Assembly (NCBI GenBank): GCA_008921705.1
Contig: VFFE01007622.1
Span: forward strand, 723,930 to 787,929
Reading direction: 5' to 3'
Origin: Burhinus oedicnemus
Lineage: Eukaryota > Chordata > Aves > Charadriiformes > Burhinidae
DNA length: 64,000 bases
The notes below the pieces were generated by a model, which was not told where the DNA came from, did not search any database, and saw only the letters and a program-made list of their open reading frames with translations. This document shows, one piece after another, positions 38,397 to 49,680 of this stretch (position 1 is the first letter of the stretch; each line of letters begins with the position of its first letter). The position numbers were made by a program, and so were the translations under genes.

Positions 38397-38639
38397 TCCC
38401 TCATAATTCAGGCAACAGCTGGAAAGCTTAGCTTAATGGTCTGTGCTTAAATGTGGAAGGTCACAGGGTGCTGATCTAAGGAGCGGAGAAGTCTTGCTCA
38501 GCCGACTGTTGACACTTAGTAAACGGAGGAGGAGGGGACTGTGTGTGCATCTGAGAAAGCCATACCCCGGCCGGCGAAGAATAGGAAGCAACTTCTATTC
38601 AAGATTTGCAGGGGTCCTGGACCCAGTAGGGAAAAGCAA

Positions 38640-39500
38640 CAAGGCCCTTCACTGCCTCTAAGTTACCTTGTATTATAACAGGATTAAAGTACATTTAGCT
38701 TCTCTATTAGCATACTTTAGCCCCATTTAGGCTTACTTGATGTTTCCGATGGCCTTTGATCAGCCTTGCGTGGTGCTGGTCAGCTTCAGGACACAGCAGT
38801 CAAAAAGCGAGACTGTGAAATTATCCTGATGTTGAATCTCACAGGAGATATTTCTGGCTGTTTTCATTCACTCGTCCCCAATATTCGAGTTTCTTTCTCT
38901 CTCCCCGCCCTCGCTCAAGAAAATAATTTACACATTGTTAAAAAAAGGGGAGGGGGGGGAGAAAGAAAGAGAGAGATATTAAAAGAAAAAGGTAGCTTAG
39001 TGACCAGTAATAATTAGCTCCTTGTTTGAAATCAGTGCTGGCTTGTGTGCCAGTGCTGAAGCATCTATGAAAAATACTATAATTTCTACAGTGTCTGGCT
39101 TTTTATTGCTTACATTTGCATATAAATTAAATCCATATTGTAGCTTTAAGGCAAGCTAGGCTTAGAACGCCGTACAGCTCAGGGTCTTATTGTTTTACAT
39201 CTACTTTCTATACTGTGGTTAAATGAAAAGGGAGGAGAAAGTAAAGGAGGGAGAAAGTCAGCTTTGTAGCATTTTTAATTGCTTCTCTGCCAATTATGGC
39301 CAAATTAATATTTAAACTTTGTAGTGCTTTGAGAAATTGTTTACGAAATCCACTTCCTGGTGTTCGGTGCTCCCTGTGCCTACAGCAATATCTATATTGG
39401 AATCTTTTGTTGAAGAAAATGAAAAATAATTAAAGATAAATTCTGTTCTCTTTTAAAATATTTTACAGAAACAAATGCTGTTAATTGAACTGTAAATATT
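38640..39500. promoter_or_regulatory. Long candidate conserved non-coding element
   Basis: About 0.85 kb, interrupted once by the homopurine tract at 38940-38976, rich in transcription-factor words: a perfect POU octamer attTGCAT at 39114-39121, plus ccaattatggccaaattaatat near 39288-39309. Composition is balanced and free of recognisable transposons, as expected of DNA under constraint. No open frame of note. Alignment to other vertebrates is the missing evidence. Confidence 0.35.
38940..38976. repeat. Homopurine tract, 37 bases
   Basis: Uninterrupted A/G on the plus strand: A7, G4, A, G8, then gaa/ga units. Such polypurine-polypyrimidine runs can form triplex (H-DNA) or, in the G-rich part, quadruplex structures. 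Confidence 0.9.
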
Positions 39501-39848
39501 TCAAATACAGGCGCGATCCTTATTCCCAATAGCAGCCTGAAACGCCACTACTAGCCGACGTTTTTTCACCTGATACTGTTTATGTGCACGAAAAGATCTT
39601 GTATTGTTCACTTCACTTCATCTTATTTTTGTCCTCCTCCTTTGCCTTACGCTGCTGCCTCTGCTCGACCGACTTAGGCTGGCCTGTCTGAGTTCCCGTT
39701 TCAGTGCGGCTCAGAAATCCACAGGCTGCTAACGCTAACACATCAGGACAGAGCCTGGGAAGACAAGAGACATTTGCAAAGATGAGTAACAAGAAGCAAA
39801 TGGCGCCTCAAAGTCTCCCTTTAAAAATTCTTTAATGAGATACAGTAC

Positions 39849-39864
39849 TTTTTTTTTTTTTTTT
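39849..39864. repeat. Poly-T tract, 16 T
   Basis: Pure thymine run; about 90 bp before the ancient CR1 relic but not obviously part of it. Confidence 0.9.
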
Positions 39865-39954
39865 CATTCTTTTCTTGGGCTAATGCCTAGTATGTACCAA
39901 CCACTGGGCCACATTTTTAGGAAACATCTAAATCAAAAGTCAGAAGATTACACA

Positions 39955-40600
39955 GGGACATAAGAAAATCTTAAGATGGCAGGAGGCCAGGGAGCCCAGC
40001 TAGGCCTACCCTCTCCTCCAGTTAACAGTTGTTCTCCATAATATACTGTTTTTCTCCCCCTCTCTCTCCATATGCTTCTTGCTCTATTTGAAATCTGGTC
40101 CGATCGGTCGCTTCTAGAGCAGCATCTGGTAGCTTATAATACATACCCTCTGGAAAAAAAAAACGTATTACATTTGTACAGTGCAAGACCTCACTGGAGC
40201 CGTGTCCCTCGTCCTCATATTTGACATTAGCTCTAATAACTGCAGCACTGCTCCCTGCGGTTCCCCCCAGAGCCCTCTGCAGCTCAGCGAGGTCCCCTCT
40301 TAATCTTTTCTCTTTGCGAGGGATACAGACCTAGTTTCACTAACCATTTTGGAGCCTCCAATCTCGAAGTCATTATGGGACTTTGTTGTACTATTTCCAT
40401 TTCTGTAATATTCCTTCCGTAATTAGGTAATCAAGACTGTGCATCTTTCCCATGTGGCCTTTCGAGGTCGATTTTATTTATCGGCTTATTTACCCCTTAT
40501 TACGCACTTTACAAATTCTGGTTGCAATACCATCAGCTGGGCGCCTTGCTAGTCTTCGCAGCTGTCTGCTTGCTACCGTAATTTCCTTTTTCTTCTTTCC
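39955..40600 (-). mobile_element. Ancient CR1-type LINE relic
   Basis: The plus strand begins acataagaaaatcttaagatg, then gccagggagcccagctaggc, the shape of the reverse-complemented 3' end of old sauropsid CR1 families. Further in, gaggtcccctcttaatc, tcttttctctttgcgagg, acctagtttcac and gttgtactatttccatttct follow the order of the old CR1 ORF2 3' region (antisense of the LEKRR-G-D part). Heavy substitution has erased the frame. Boundaries are approximate, and the family call is from remembered pattern. Confidence 0.45.
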
Positions 40601-43136
40601 CACCACCCATTTGCTTGTTCTGTCTGAATTTTGCAGCTGTTCACGCTAATAGGGGATGTCACAAGTGCTCGTACGCCTGGTGAATTTTATGAATAGCCTC
40701 CTATGGATGCCAACGGGATCATGGCGCGGGCTGACACATGGGAAGATGTTGGTGGGACCGGTTTAATGTGAGTTCTTCTGGGCAGAGATAGTCCCTGGTT
40801 ATGGGATTAGAGGTTACCTCTTCTGGAGAAGTCCTGCCCCTGTTTGCACATGTCAGGACTACCAGGCTGGAGGTCACACACACTGCTGTGCAGCCAATTT
40901 CACACACAGGACAGGGCTTGCCAAGTCTACATTAGCACTATAAATATTCTTCCCAAGGCAATTGACTATCGCCTGGACTGTGCTGCAGCAATAAAAGTCT
41001 CACTTCTCATTTCCACCACAATAAAAGAATTGCCTTCAACTTACAGATACCCATCTGTACATTCAGGGCTTTCTTATCAGCTATAAAACAACAGTCTTAA
41101 ACCCTTCCCCTCATTAATCTTTAGAGCAACACAACTGATAACTGAGATAAAGCTCCATTTGTTTCCTCACCTATCAAAATCTTGTGCATCTTCTCATCGT
41201 TTGGTCTTCTGTAGCTTCTGCCCGTTGCTGGGTGAGCCTCTCCTTTGCTTCAGAGCATTTTGGATCAAGCTCAAGCTCTAGTCTGATAGCAAACTTCCTT
41301 GCTATGCCTTCCCTCTCTGCTGCTCAAGACTGTCACTGTAATAACCACCGCGTTCTGGTTTCAGAGGTGGCTGCATGGCTCCTGGTAACCCCCATTGCGA
41401 TGACATTTCAGCACCGGATCATTCTGGGCCACCCCCAGCCCTCACGGCACCTGCCTGGCCGCAGCGTACAGCCTTAGCGTAAATGAAGATTTGAACTCTT
41501 GTAGGGTCCTTCCCCTGGAGATCCTGATGTGTTCCACTGATGGCACTCACAAAAAGCCTGGGGATCCGTAAGAAAATACATGCGGTGCTATTTCAGAGAT
41601 GGAGGAAAGCAAGAGAGACCTCCCCCTCACGGGTGTCCCTGTCCCCCAGGACTAGGAGAACCAGGGACAGCCCCACGGCTCACCAGGTACCTGGGGTACC
41701 TGGGGCACAAGCTTCATCATGTCCCATTGGGCCCAGGAGCAACAGGTGTGGCTTCCTGAAGGGGAAAAAATGTCCCCAAATCCAGGCTGTCTGAGCCCTT
41801 TAGTCTGTCAGATGTGATTTGCAGAAAGGCTTTTTGCGCGCCACCCAAGGCTGCCTGTTACATGGTTTGTTCTCCACCCCTGTACTAATGGACCTTGTAA
41901 GACAGCACCACCAAGCCTGAAGACCAGACAGATACTGTAGCTACACATTTAAGAGATTTAATCTACCTTTTTCACATATCAACCTATTAGTTACTTGTTT
42001 ATTCCTTGTCTTATGCTTGATGCAATGCCCGTCCTATCCATGCAAAGGTGACTGTGAAAATGGCATTTGTTAAGCTTTTTTTTTCTGTGTATTGATGCCC
42101 TTTTTAAATGTTATAATTTTAAGCCTTTCTCCCTCTGTTTCCAAAAACGGATAGCGAATAGGAGAACAAGGACTCCTGGCAACACTGACCGAGGCTTCAA
42201 CCATAACCAAACACCTCTTATTTTGAGGCTTGAAAAAGTTTGGTTCCTTGTTTGCTGTTGCCTTTGCTCCTTTGCTGTTCCATGCTCCTGCTTGCAGTGG
42301 GCTCAGTCAGAGCGCAGGGACCCCCATGCTCTGCAACGCGACCTGAAGGCGGATCCGCTCAAAACTCCACTCTTGTGAAATTTTCAATCGACACCTGTTG
42401 ACCCACGAGATTTAAACAACTCGGACAACTGCATTTTGTAAGGGCAAAATAAATTGAGTCTAAACTCCACACTATTTCGTACTCCCCTCTTCAGTGTTTG
42501 TTAGTACTTCAAATTTTAGCTTTGTGCGTTACGAACCCCATCTTCTGACAGTTTATCAGCTGTCGCCAGTATTGGTTTCAAAATAGATATTAAATACTGC
42601 TCCTGCACCTTGTAGCTGCAGTCGTTTCCAAACGTATTGAACAGCTTTTCTGCTCTTCAGCCGTCAAAGATTATACACTGAGAATAAATTACTCAGCTGG
42701 ATGCGTTGTTTGTAGGCAAACCCGGGCAGTGACAGTATCAGCAGTCCCTGTGTTTAAAAGCATGTAAAACACTTTCTCTTTTTTCTGTGCTTTACATTGC
42801 GATCCTGGAAACAGCTGCTCAGCTCCATCCTCTGCACAAACGAGGATGCTGGCAAAGGTGTCCCAAGGTATCACAGCTGTCAGCCCAGTCCGTCACCCTT
42901 CATCCTATGGATGAGCCCCTCTGGCATGGGAGTGGGAGCCCTGCAGGACTGGGGTGCTCCGCAGGACACAAGTGGCCCCTGGTTGCCACCGCAGGCAGAG
43001 GAACCGTCCCCATTTCGTCCCTCCCAGCTCTCGGTGACTGCTGGGCTTTGTGTGCTCCCTGGTTTTAGTCTCAATCCTCACGGAAAACAATCCATATAAT
43101 TTCCAGTAGTCTCCTTTCACCCATCACTACAACTTG

Positions 43137-43164
43137 GATTTTCTTTTTTTTTTTCCTTTTTTTT
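43137..43164. repeat. Polypyrimidine T/C tract
   Basis: Two T-runs separated by a CC step, followed by cgaag. Low-complexity sequence; no following exon is recognised, so there is no reason to read it as a splice-acceptor tract. Confidence 0.85.
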
Positions 43165-44484
43165 CGAAGAAAAACAATGTGCTTGCTGAGTATCAATAAC
43201 TGTTTCCAGCATCAGACAGCTCTCTGAGGTTTCCCTTAATTTTTCTTTTCCCTTTTGTAATTTCTTATTACAAGACGCACGTTCTCCACTGCATCAGAGT
43301 ATCACACTGCTGTCCTTTGATGACAACATCACATTTCTTTTGAATTGCTGAATTACGTACGGCTGGATTCACAAACCTAGCACCAAACTGGAAACCAGGC
43401 CTGAATTTGTTTTATTATCTTTCCTTTCCGCAACTGACACTTCCTAGGATGTTTTCATACAAATGCTCACAAATAGTGAACTTTACCCTAAAGTTGAAAA
43501 CAATTTAGTCAAGTGTTGAAATTTGCCTGGGACAGAAGAAGAAATAATTCATAAATATTAAATCAGTTTGTTGAGGACCAAAAATGGTACCTGAATTAAC
43601 ATAACCATACACAAAATACGTCAGGTATCTAAACCTTAGGCTCCAGGTCTGCAAGGGTTTTTCCATAAGAAATAGAAAGAGCTAGGTACAACCAAAGGGA
43701 ATTCACTCCTTCCTCATCCTCATAGGATGAAGCACCTTTTTGAGACACCGATTTCTCTCCCTTTGATAACAGAAGGAGCTCAGAAAACAGGTCTAGGTAT
43801 ATCCCTAACTTTTAACTAGCTACAGCAAATATCTTGCTATGGATGACTGATAAATAATCCATAATTCAAATATGTTTGTAGAAACAATTTGTCTAACCAT
43901 TTTGACAGAACAAATTTGAAGGGAAAAAAAAATCTGCTTGCAGGCAAACTGCAAGCATAAAAGATGACTAAATTCCTTTAATTAAAAAATCAGTGTAAAT
44001 AGTGCTCTTGTTGATATTAAGTACATTTGTGAAGCAGAAATAGCTTAAATCAAACCTTACATATAATAAATGAAAGGACAGGTTTCTCACCGTGCATATG
44101 ATGCCTTCATTATCGCTAAATATAATTCTGATCTATTCATCGTTGACTAGTAAGGATTGGAGGACTGTATTTTTTAAAAAATGCATTCTTAAAGTCAAGA
44201 AGCAGGAGGTTTCTTCTCCTGTTTTATTTGACTTTCTGGATACTTGATGAGTCCTTTGGATTCTCTTGATTCTGCCTGATACACAGGACAATCTTCCAGG
44301 GTAACAGAGGGAGATATGTTGCATGCTCATTTGCTCTTGTCCTTTCATATAATAGCTGTGATCCCCTGTTACTTTATCATCTGCAGCAGATCAGAAGCAG
44401 AAAAGACTGTCTGACATGATGTGCTGCACTTTGTCCGATAGATCAGGCATAGCGCTAAGAAAACTTTTCTTCAGAGCAAGTTTC

Positions 44485-44697
44485 CTATTTGTAGGTGTTC
44501 TCTAAATTTCTGGAGGACGCAAACTCTTCTTCCAGGTCTCTCATGTCAGCATTGCTCAATGTTAACTCAGCTTCTTGGAGAAGGGTCAGAACACTTTCAG
44601 GGAAAGAAATGCAAATATCCACAGATAGTTTGTCCTTTTCTAGTTGTTTCCCTCGCAGCTCAGCCCGAGCAGATACCCAGTGTCCCATCACTGTCAT
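44485..44697 (-). pseudogene. Weak protein-like frame, possible exon relic
   Basis: A 70-codon minus-strand frame whose second half is charged and helix-like (SVLTLLQEAELTLSNADMRD), ending at a TAG. In-frame stops lie immediately on both sides. An AG precedes it (tgcatgacag), which could be an acceptor, but no donor exists, so only a terminal exon or a relic would fit. A frame of this length is expected by chance in 64 kb. Not recognised as any family. Confidence 0.12.
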
Positions 44698-47600
44698 GCA
44701 AATGCCTTAACTTGTCTCAAATTTAAAGCAAAGGGACCCAATAAAGGTTTGTGGCATCGGCATTCAGTATCAGTTTGTTCTGTTTAATATGAATATTGGA
44801 GATGTAAGGAAAGAAATCCCTTGAAATAAAGACAGTCATGAACAAAGGGTCCCAAGAGATGTTTCAAAAATAGATGCTGCCATTTTTATTAGCAAAGAAC
44901 AGAAGCAAAAGGGAAAAAACTAAGTTTAGAAAAATCACTCAGCTCGTCAAATACTATTGAGAAATTTGCTAACAGAGTCCTAAGCTTAAATTACAGAGCA
45001 GAGTTTAAGATATTTTGAAATCTTACATGGCAGAACACATTCTCTTTCCCACACTAATGGCCGTCTCTGTCTGTCTGTCAGCTCAGAGTTCAATCACGTA
45101 TTCACAATAAAGTATGGGTCAAGTCCTAGAATGTCTGTGTCTTATAGTCTTATTCTTGGCTGACAAGCGCTACATCTAAATCAGCGTATGGCATTAAGTT
45201 ATAGCCTGAAAGCAGGCTAAAGTGGTAAGACCAGTTCGGATGATGAACGTTTCTTGTTCCCCCCAGCCCTCAACCTCGCTCAGGCCACTGTTGCTCAAAG
45301 ACACAACTTCCAGCATCACTTATCTAATTGTAATTCTACAAAGGGAAAGCAAAGCTCAACAGTAATACTGTACGGGACTTGTTTGGGCAAGTTCCTATCA
45401 TCTGGCCTGAGTCAAAAGATTACACACCAGTAGTAGAAATTTATTCAGAGAAAGATATCCTGGCATAATAAGACCATCCTGCTTCATGTAATTATAATTC
45501 ATGCATCCAGAGACAGCTGTCCATCAGATATATTATATTAGCTGGCTTTGATTTCTATAATGAGTTTTATTAGTATATTTATGAGGAAGAACAGCCGCAT
45601 ATAAAGAAGTTATGAATAAGTTATTATGTGTGCAGAACCAACATTTGGAATCTTCTAAGTCTTGCAGAGAAGCCAAAGTCTGAGTGGGTACAGAGACTGA
45701 AACCCTCCCCAAAATATGATCCATGCAGACCTATTCCAATAACCCACAGCGTCAGCACTACCAATTGCTTTGTTTCACAGTCATGAAATCACTGGATTTA
45801 TGTAAACAAGAAATCTAAATGGAGGTCTGAAAAAAACAAAACGGTGAACACGAATGTCAGGGTTTAATTTATCTCTGATATTAGATTGATGTGGTATAAA
45901 AGGATCCTTCTTCAAATACAAGAACTGGTGCTCTTTGTCCTTGTTTCCCACAGGCAAGGACATGCAGGCTATGCTAGATGAGATACATTGAATTTAGAGA
46001 GTTTCAGGAGAGGATAGTTGATTCTTCTGGCAAAAATAGCGGAAGGCGATGGAAATGCAGGACCAAAGTAAAGTGAAAGCCACTGAAATAACTGTTTATG
46101 AAGACTAAGATAAAATAACAACAGGCAGTGATGCAGTTAAATGACACAGAGCAAAGTAAAAAGGGGCAAACGCTAAGTCTCAGCAGCTCTGGAGATACAT
46201 ACCATTGGAGACAATTTTCTATAAGCCCAACACCTAAATGTAAAAGTCATTACAAAGTCTTTTAAATACTTACGTACAGTTAACGGTTTTGAAGCCTAAA
46301 GTGAGACAGCTGATTTTGAAAATGCTTCTCCTTTAACAGGACAGCCTTGGGACTATACCCACTGCTATCTGTAACCCTGCCTGCTCCTCCTCAAAGGTTT
46401 CAAAGAGCTGCCTTCCGTCAAGCTAAATCTTCCCCTGTCCCCCAGGTCTTCAAGCCATGCCCAGACCAGCCTGTTGCCCAGTTGTACTGCATTAAAGCAG
46501 GTTGACCAAATACTTCAGGTTTCCTCAGCTACCAGCCAAAAGACCAGATCTCTTGTGTGGCTGAAGTCTGGACCCCATACCACCATCCTTCAGCTTTTCA
46601 AACTGCACCGCCAACAGCCAGCGCAGTACTTTCTTCATGAAATGTTAATAGGTAGGTCAGCACATCCCACACCCTTCACAAACCCTGGAGAGTTAAAAGA
46701 GTGATTCTCATACAAAATGTCCGTGTTTAAGGGGACAAATATATGAGTAATCAAGGCAAGGTCTGATTAACAACAGGGTCTGTAGGAAAAGGGTGCAGCA
46801 TGCTTGCCATGCACAAATAACAAGTTGGATACTGCAAAAGCCCAAAATCTCTTCAATGCGCCCTAGATAGTCCCACCTAAGCAAGAAAAGAGACCAGGTA
46901 AAAGTCCTCAATTGAGCTACAAAACGGGCCAGCCTCTCCTGGGCCTGCCCTCACTGGCAAGTCCATCAGTCACCTGCATCTGTATAGCCAACATCGTGCC
47001 TTGCTGCCATTAGCTGATCACGTTCGCTGTGGTGACGGCTGAGGGTGGGGTGTCCGGTCTGACGTTTAGATCTCAGAACAGACTTCTGCATTGCTGGCCA
47101 AAAATGCCACGTTGACAGAAGGAGAGTTCAGCACACAAGAGAAGCTTGGCTTCACCACTCAAGTTCGCCTACTGCCTAGCTGTCAGGTTACCCTGTCAGT
47201 GTCAGTAAGAAACTGAGCAGTCAAAAGTGATCCAATTATTTTGCTACAATCTTCTCAAAAGTCTTCCTTAAAGCTGAGAGTTTCCAAGGAGGCAAGAAAA
47301 GGTGGTTAGAAAGCCTTTAACAACTGCTTCTTTGAAAGAAGAAGAGAAATTGCTGGCAAGCGGTAGGCCCTGCATGACACCCGCACAGGCCTCAGATGGG
47401 GTGTAGCCTCAGTGTCCCAAGTATTGCCTGACCTCCAGCAACATCCATGGTCTGAAATTGTAGTAAAGATCGTATTTGGCCGTCAAGAACTTATTCCACC
47501 TCCAGAAAGAAAGTGAAAACCAGTGTGGTGCTGAATGATCACATCAGGACAGTAATTGGAAAAATCCCCACAGTAAGAAATGCTCAACTGTCACCATGTG

Positions 47601-48685
47601 CGAAGAGCCTTGATTAGCCAGGTTGTTTACTGCTCACAACCGTCGAGCTATTCACGACTTCGCTGACACTATGGTGAAGGGCACGGCAGCCGTTCTTGGC
47701 CTCGCTCCTAAGCACAACGTATTGTTTCCAGAGCCCTTTATGCTACCATCACTCCAATTAGGAGCTAGAGTGCCTTCACAAATGTTCTGTCCTCCCACTT
47801 TGTCAGGCAGAGATGATCTGAATACCACAGAAACCTTTGAGAAGGGGAAAATCACAGAAGAGAGCATTTAGGGATCATAATGGCAATGAGTGGCAAGAAC
47901 AGATGATTACAGAACTTCATAAATTTTAATCAAAATATCAAAAGAGTGTACTGTCAATGCAAAGATATCCTTCTCCTAATAGGAGGACAAACTAAAGCAG
48001 TAGCTTTATAACATCCTTTGATGCCCTAGGACAGCAGGACCCCTGGAGCTGACTGTTGTATCCCACAATAGTTCATTAGTATTGAGATTCCTAATTCCCT
48101 TTATTGGATCTGAGTTTTGGCTTCTAAGATCTGACCCCTGAAGAGCCAGAAACTTCAGAGTGCTTTTTGCTACACGTTTCCTCACTTTGAGAATTTAACT
48201 CCCCACTTTTAGAAATAACACGTCTTTGCTGCAGTGAAGGAAAAGGAATAAACGTGTTATCTCTTAGCAAAATATTATTATCATCACTCAGGCAAAGACC
48301 TCTACTACCGAATCATCCTTCACACTGCTGTTCTCTTGTAACTGTGGGGAAAATATGTCTATATTAGAGCTAAAAATTAAAGACAGGGGGATGGAGGTTA
48401 CGTCTTCTGCTTCTGGCCATGTATTTTACTCAAAACGGAATGTTGTGACTCATCCTCTACTAGTCAAGGCTCTTGAACAGAGTCATTTCCCAGGAGTGGG
48501 TCTGAAGTGAGCATCCATTGAGTTAGAAAAGGTAAGTAACTCCACTGTCTTATGTAGCAGATTAAAAAAGAATAAAAAGTAAACTAATACTCTGACTACA
48601 GAGAGCCGTCAAGTACCCTATCTAGAAAGAAGCATCTGCAAGAGCCCATCAGTCCAACCACACAGTCCTTGCATGCTCTTTACTT

Positions 48686-48742
48686 TTCCCTCACATTTCT
48701 CACATTTCCCTCACATTTCCCATAGAAATTCCCATAGAAACT
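48686..48742. repeat. Imperfect short tandem repeat
   Basis: ccctcacattt / ctcacattt / ccctcacattt followed by cccatagaaatt / cccatagaaact: two small slippage-type repeats side by side. Confidence 0.85.
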
Positions 48743-49489
48743 CACCGATTTCAAAAAAGTTGAAAAAGGTATTAATTTGCCTTCCTCTGTTTTTTCTATG
48801 TGAGCTCTCAGTCCCCAGACAATGAGGGAATGAGAGACCAGACTCATATGCCCCTTAAGACCAGGACAAAGTAATGCTCTTGGAAGAGAAGATGGGAAAG
48901 GGAAGAGTTAACCAGGTTTATAATTGTTTCCAGAGAGCAATTATTCAGTCCCTAAAAATGCTGGTAGAAGAACAAAATGGAAAATGAACATGGTCCCAGC
49001 AGACAAATGATTAATATTTAGGAAAGGACTATAGCAGGTTTTGATCCAAAAGAAAGGCAAAAGAGCATTTTAATGAGAGTGGTACTCAGACTGTACAAAC
49101 TCATTAGATTTGGGGTTTACCACCTCATAAAAAAATGAAGGACATTTTCCTACTCCGTACCCGCATGTTTTGAAGACGGGGCTTTACGTTTGCATTCACT
49201 TTACCAGTGTTAGTGAAGAGATGCACACCCCAACACCGTGAGCCCTGGCAGCCTTCTGATACCAAGGCAGAAACACAACCTGGAGCAAGAGCCAGGCAAA
49301 TAACCGAGCGCGAAACACGCAGCTGATTAACGCTGCTGGAGAATTTTCTATGGAGGATGTTGTTTTCCTTTAATTTTCCTTTCCCTCTGCAGCTTTCCTC
49401 GGAGCAATATCTGTGAATAATCCCTGCTCTCCAGCTGACCGGGGGTGCAGCTCCCTGCCCGCAGCTAATATTGGCACGGTGACATTTTA

Positions 49490-49680
49490 GCTGGTTTCGG
49501 TGGACACGAGCAGGTGCAAAGCGTGACCGGCGGCGGCGGCGGCGCTGCCCATCCCTGTGAGGAGGACACGGAGGTGCCGGGGAAGGGGGTCTGGCCGCGT
49601 TGCTGTCTGCCTTCGGCCGGCACCGATAGCTCCCGCCTGCGCCTTGTACATCGGCTTTCGGGTTTAATAAAGTTGTGGCC
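49490..49680. promoter_or_regulatory. Small CpG island with GGC repeat
   Basis: 49501-49560 contains eight CpG, including a run of about five GGC units (49529-49543), and CpG remains frequent to about 49650, with CpG-poor DNA on both sides. Could be an unannotated promoter or orphan island. The overlapping plus-strand frame (49514-49768) shows no recognisable domain. Confidence 0.45.

Larger units (their letters stand above)
40601..49480. other. Long non-coding interval, no gene recognised
   Basis: About 8.9 kb with short frames only. Contains a pyrimidine-rich T tract (43137-43164), a weak protein-like minus frame (44485-44697) and a minor tandem repeat (48686-48742). The stretch 46300-47900 has open frames on both strands but nothing I can assign. 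No CpG island or RNA gene seen. Confidence 0.55.
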
